Positions 6,462-9,441 of a stretch of DNA of 9,441 nt are shown here, one piece after another. Source of the DNA: Succinatimonas hippei (lineage in GTDB: Bacteria > Pseudomonadota > Gammaproteobacteria > Enterobacterales > Succinivibrionaceae); the NCBI GenBank assembly GCA_004557545.1, contig SFGV01000071.1:1-9441 (forward strand). The letters run 5' to 3'. Positions within the stretch are counted from its first letter, which is position 1; the number at the start of each line of letters is the position of its first letter. The position numbers were made by a program, and so were the translations under genes. The notes beneath the pieces are model-generated. The model was not told where the DNA came from. It ran no database searches and worked only from the letters and a program-made list of their open reading frames with translations.

Positions 6462-7304
6462 ATGAAAATTGTAGTTATCGGTTCAGGCCTTATGGGCAAT
6501 GGCATTTCATTAGCCTGCGCCCAGGCAGGATATAACGTTACTAATATCGATACCTTCAAAAGCGCGATTGAAAAGGCGAAAGCCACAACCGCGAAGCTTT
6601 ATGACAAGAAGGTTGAGAAAGGCAAGTTAACCCGCGATCAGGCCGACGCGGTCTTATCAAAGATAGCTTACGCGGATTCTTATGAGAGCGCTTCTGACGC
6701 CGATCTCGTAATTGAGGCGGTGCCTGAGAAGATAGAGATCAAAAAATCCGTATTCTCGGATCTCTCCAAGATCTGCAAGAAAGAGGCGATCCTGGTGAGC
6801 AACACCTCAGGCCTTAGCATCTCGGAAATCGCCTCGGTTACCGACAGGCCCAATCAGGTCATGGGTGTTCACTTCTTCTACCCGGCTCCCGTGATGAAGC
6901 TTGTAGAGCTTATCCGCGGCCTTGCTACTGATGATGCCACCTACAACACCGTAAAGGAATTTTCAAAGAGCATCAATAAGGAAACCGTAGACGCTCCTGA
7001 GCTTCCCGGCTTTATCGTAAACCGCATTCTGGTTCCCATGCAGAACGAGGCTGCCTTCATGGTGATGGAAGGGGCCGATCCCAAAGATGTAGACACCGCG
7101 ATGAAGCTTGGCGCGAACATGCCGATGGGACCGCTTGAGCTTACCGATTTTGTCGGTATAGACACCATGCTCGCAACAATGACCGGGCTTTACAACGGCT
7201 TTCATGACAGCAAGTACCGCCCATGCCCGCTGCTTGAGACCATGGTCAAGGCAGGGCATCTTGGCCGCAAGTCAGGCCGTGGTTTCTATACCTACGACAA
7301 GTAA
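6462..7304 (+). CDS. hbd: 3-hydroxybutyryl-CoA dehydrogenase
   Basis: Oxidises (S)-3-hydroxybutyryl-CoA to acetoacetyl-CoA with NAD(P), or the reverse. The 280-residue length fits stand-alone Hbd enzymes. The N-terminal Rossmann domain has GSGLMG (7-12) and Asp30; IEAVPE (84-89) and SNTSGLSISEIA (113-124) follow. The catalytic pair is His137 and Glu149, with Asn187 in FIVNR, then the C-terminal helical domain (MGPLELTDFVG, 222-232) and GRKSGRGFYTYDK at the end. The usual HFFNP motif reads HFFYP here (137-141). The start at 6462 is chosen because GAGG (6453-6456) sits five bases before it and the Rossmann strand begins at once; an in-frame ATG at 6426 would add 12 residues, overlap the SDR gene and lacks support. 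It lies 28 bases after the SDR and 44 before the thiolase, whose substrate it would make. Confidence 0.94.
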   Translation: MKIVVIGSGLMGNGISLACAQAGYNVTNIDTFKSAIEKAKATTAKLYDKKVEKGKLTRDQADAVLSKIAYADSYESASDADLVIEAVPEKIEIKKSVFSDLSKICKKEAILVSNTSGLSISEIASVTDRPNQVMGVHFFYPAPVMKLVELIRGLATDDATYNTVKEFSKSINKETVDAPELPGFIVNRILVPMQNEAAFMVMEGADPKDVDTAMKLGANMPMGPLELTDFVGIDTMLATMTGLYNGFHDSKYRPCPLLETMVKAGHLGRKSGRGFYTYDK

Positions 7305-7348
7305 ACCGACAACAAAGAACAACGTTAAGTTTTCATGAGGAACAACAA

Positions 7349-8533
7349 ATGACTAAGGAAGTTGTAATCGTAAGCGGCGTCAGACTGCCGGTTGGAAGCT
7401 TCGGCGGCTCACTTAAGAGTGTCAGCACCATCGATATGGGCGCGATGGTGGTCAAAGAGGCGGTAAAGCGTGCCGGGATCAAACCTGAAATTGTAGATGA
7501 GTGCATCATGGGCGAGGTAGGCGAGGTAGCCGAGGATGGTTTTATCGCCCGCTGCATCAGTCTCAAAGGCGGCCTTCCTGAGAGCACTACCGCTTATTCT
7601 GTAAACCGTCAGTGCGGCTCATCCCTGCAGTCAATCGCCGATGGCTTTCTTGAAATAATTTCAGGCCATGCCGATGTGGTTGTGGCAGGTGGGGTTGAGA
7701 GCACCTCACGCCTTCCTTACTACGTCAAAGAAGCCCGCTGGGGCGCCCGCATGGGGCATAAGGTATTTGAAGACGGGGTGATCGACATCCTGACCTGGCC
7801 GCTTGACGGGAACCATAACGGTGTTACCGCTGAGAATGTGGCAAGGGAGTATCACGTTACAAGGGAGGAGCAGGATCAGTTTGCCCTGCGCAGTCATCAG
7901 AGAGCCTGTAAGGCGATTAACGAAGGCAAGTTCAAGGATGAGATCCTGCCGGTTGAGCTCAAAGATCGCAAAGGCCGCGTGACGGTATTTGATACCGATG
8001 AAGGCCCAAGACAGGATCAGACCTATGAGAAGCTCGCCAAACTCAAGCCCTGCTTTGTCAAGGAGAACGGCACGGTTACCGCGGGCAACTCCTCAAGCCT
8101 CAATGACGGCGCTGGGGCGGTGGTTCTCATGAGCAAGGAGAAGTGCGAGGAGCTTGGATTAAAACCTATGCTCAGGATTGTTGATTACGCGGTCGCCGGA
8201 TTCAAACCTGAGCTTATGGGCTATTCACCCAAATTCTCATCCGAGAAACTCGCTAAAAAGCTCGGCCTTGATCTTAAAAAGATCGACATGTTTGAGATCA
8301 ATGAGGCTTTCGCCTCCCAGGCTTTCGCGGTTAGTCGTGATTTGGGACTGGATCCTGAAAAAGTCAATATCTACGGCGGTGGTATTTCCATCGGTCATCC
8401 TCTGGGAGCTACCGGAGCGATCCTGACTATCAAGGTGATGTATGAGCTGCAGCGTACGAGCAAGAAGGACGCGATGATCTCCATGTGTATAGGCGGAGGT
8501 CAGGGTATATCGATGTACTTTGTAAAACCCTGA
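7349..8533 (+). CDS. Acetyl-CoA acetyltransferase (thiolase)
   Basis: Splits acetoacetyl-CoA with CoA into two acetyl-CoA, or condenses them. At 394 residues it has the normal thiolase length. Active-site residues are all present: nucleophile Cys89 (VNRQCGSS), Asn318 in NEAF (318-321), His350 in GHPLGATGA (349-357) and Cys380 in CIGGGQG. The positions match biosynthetic thiolases such as the Zoogloea enzyme within two residues. Variants include CGSS in place of the common CGSG, and GNSSSLNDGA (246-255) in place of GNASGINDGA. The segment around RMGHKVFEDG (134-143) resembles clostridial acetyl-CoA acetyltransferases. TGAGGA at 7336-7341 precedes the ATG. Next to hbd and a short-chain CoA-transferase, a C4 substrate is most likely; a somewhat longer or branched 3-oxoacyl-CoA cannot be excluded. 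It is the last gene before a strong hairpin. Confidence 0.94.
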   Translation: MTKEVVIVSGVRLPVGSFGGSLKSVSTIDMGAMVVKEAVKRAGIKPEIVDECIMGEVGEVAEDGFIARCISLKGGLPESTTAYSVNRQCGSSLQSIADGFLEIISGHADVVVAGGVESTSRLPYYVKEARWGARMGHKVFEDGVIDILTWPLDGNHNGVTAENVAREYHVTREEQDQFALRSHQRACKAINEGKFKDEILPVELKDRKGRVTVFDTDEGPRQDQTYEKLAKLKPCFVKENGTVTAGNSSSLNDGAGAVVLMSKEKCEELGLKPMLRIVDYAVAGFKPELMGYSPKFSSEKLAKKLGLDLKKIDMFEINEAFASQAFAVSRDLGLDPEKVNIYGGGISIGHPLGATGAILTIKVMYELQRTSKKDAMISMCIGGGQGISMYFVKP

Positions 8534-8568
8534 CTGAATTAGCCTCAAAGGCATTGCGTTGGGTTAAA

Positions 8569-8593
8569 GATATGGCGGCAGAGCCGCCATATC
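8569..8593 (+). terminator. Strong hairpin after the thiolase, probable operon end
   Basis: GATATGGCGGC (8569-8579) pairs perfectly with GCCGCCATATC (8583-8593) around an AGA loop: 11 base pairs, 36 bases after the thiolase stop. The downstream side is AT-rich but has no uninterrupted T run, so it may act with other factors or as a 3' stabiliser. It is the best candidate for the end of the dctP-to-thiolase transcript. Confidence 0.65.
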
Positions 8594-8726
8594 CTGAAAA
8601 TATAGTTTAAAAATAATAAATAATATATAAATGTATAACTATAGAATAGATTATTATAAATATATTCTTATATCCGAATAAATTTATAAAAATGTATTTT
8701 TATGATTAAAAGCGTCTGGAGTTGTT
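8594..8726 (+). promoter_or_regulatory. Extremely AT-rich leader with an 18-base palindrome
   Basis: From 8594 to about 8710 the sequence is almost all A and T. It must hold the promoter of the downstream synthetase if the hairpin at 8569-8593 ends the operon. A perfect dyad ATAAAAAT-GT-ATTTTTAT lies at 8686-8703, 23 bases before the start codon and just before the ribosome binding site TGGAG (8717-8721). It could be an operator, though such AT-rich palindromes arise easily by chance. Many TATAAT-like strings occur but no paired -35 box could be assigned. Confidence 0.4.
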
Positions 8727-9441
8727 ATGACCGGTTTCTTATATAAAAGCCTGACCAGAACTGCGGCTCAATTTCCTGATAAGCCGGTTCTGGTGTACGA
8801 GGATCATGAACTTTCAGCCTCTGATTTTCTGATTGAAGTCCAGCGTTGCGCTTCCTTTATGATAAAAAACGGTTTTAAAAAAGGCGATGTGGTATTCAAC
8901 GCTCTGGGTAACACCATCGAATTCTGCACACTGCTGTATGCCGCAAACGCGCTTGGAGTAATAGTAGTTCCGATCTCAACCAAGATAAAAAGCGACGGCT
9001 TTTCAATCCTGCTGCGTCAGCTTATGCCCAAGCTCGTTTTTTTTGATGAGAATGTCCAGCCATTCGTCAGAGATCTCCTGCCGCTTGAAAAGCGTCTGTC
9101 ACTCAGTCTTTTTTCAGACTACAGGGCATATGACAGGGCTGATATAAAAGATGACGATAATGTCAGCGGGAGCGATACCGCGGTACTCATGTTCACCTCA
9201 GGCACTACCAGCGCCCCAAAAGGCGCGGTGATAACTAACGATAATCTTAAAGCTGCGGTTCTGGCCTATGAGGACGGATTAAAGCTTTCGTCATCTGACA
9301 GCACGGTTCTCGCGGTCCCGATATTCCATATAACCGGACTTAGCGCGATCCTGGCTCTGTTTATTGATTTAGGCGGTACCATTTATCTTGAGAACAGGTT
9401 TCACGCCGACAGGATCTTAAATCTGATCCGCTACCACAAGA
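8727..9441 (+). CDS. Acyl-CoA synthetase (AMP-forming), N-terminal part
   Basis: Member of the ANL adenylate-forming superfamily, which activates a carboxylic acid with ATP to an acyl-AMP and then an acyl-CoA. The frame is open from 8727 through the window end, giving 238 residues, roughly half of a normal 500-residue enzyme; the C-terminal half lies outside. The start is set by TGGAG (8717-8721) five bases before the ATG. The N-terminus MTGFLYKSLTRTAAQFPDKP has the usual layout. The phosphate-binding motif is FTSGTTSAPKG (156-166), with Ser in place of the commoner Gly after TSGTT, and the PIFHITGL block (198-205) follows. The gene comes 193 bases after the thiolase, behind a hairpin, so it is probably a separate transcript. 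A fatty-acid or aromatic-acid ligase is possible; the substrate-determining region is missing. Confidence 0.88.
   Translation, partial: MTGFLYKSLTRTAAQFPDKPVLVYEDHELSASDFLIEVQRCASFMIKNGFKKGDVVFNALGNTIEFCTLLYAANALGVIVVPISTKIKSDGFSILLRQLMPKLVFFDENVQPFVRDLLPLEKRLSLSLFSDYRAYDRADIKDDDNVSGSDTAVLMFTSGTTSAPKGAVITNDNLKAAVLAYEDGLKLSSSDSTVLAVPIFHITGLSAILALFIDLGGTIYLENRFHADRILNLIRYHK

Noticed and set aside
1324..8554. Several minus-strand open frames of 60-105 codons opposite the operon genes
   Set aside because: They lie wholly or almost wholly opposite strong conserved genes, show no recognisable domains, and are expected by-products of the codon use of the + strand genes.

Overview
The window looks like an accessory or catabolic locus of a Gram-negative, Dam-type (GATC-rich) gammaproteobacterium. 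Balanced-GC genes with clear Shine-Dalgarno sequences are separated by very AT-rich intergenic DNA. A TRAP transporter with a periplasmic binding protein requires a periplasm, so the Gram-negative call is solid. A host- or rumen-associated anaerobe such as a Succinivibrionaceae member is only a guess.

Layout. Positions 1 to about 600 hold the decayed remains of an IS4-type DDE transposase, with an internal stop codon and a lost C-terminus. Positions 667-1126 have no gene; they form an AT-rich leader with several dyad symmetries. From 1127 to 8533, seven genes run on the + strand as one probable operon: dctP, dctQ and dctM (a complete TRAP transporter), a fused-subunit class I CoA-transferase of the propionate CoA-transferase/YdiF type, an SDR oxidoreductase, a 3-hydroxyacyl-CoA dehydrogenase of the Hbd type, and a thiolase. 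GC-rich stem-loops lie between dctP and dctQ and between dctQ and dctM. A perfect 11-bp hairpin follows the thiolase. After an AT-rich gap, an acyl-CoA synthetase (AMP-forming) starts at 8727 and runs off the end of the window.

How the genes fit together (inference). The TRAP system imports a small carboxylate. The CoA-transferase activates it without spending ATP. The two dehydrogenases interconvert 3-hydroxy and 3-oxo forms, and the thiolase splits acetoacetyl-CoA into two acetyl-CoA. The best-fitting substrates are 3-hydroxybutyrate (possibly both enantiomers) and acetoacetate. The set is a functional analogue of E. coli atoDAEB, with TRAP in place of AtoE and a single-chain transferase in place of AtoDA. 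No enoyl-CoA hydratase or acyl-CoA dehydrogenase is present, so complete butyrate beta-oxidation is not encoded here. The chemistry could also run in reverse, making 3-hydroxybutyrate from acetyl-CoA.

No wholly unknown gene family was found. The novelty is in the gene combination, several motif variants and the intergenic structures.
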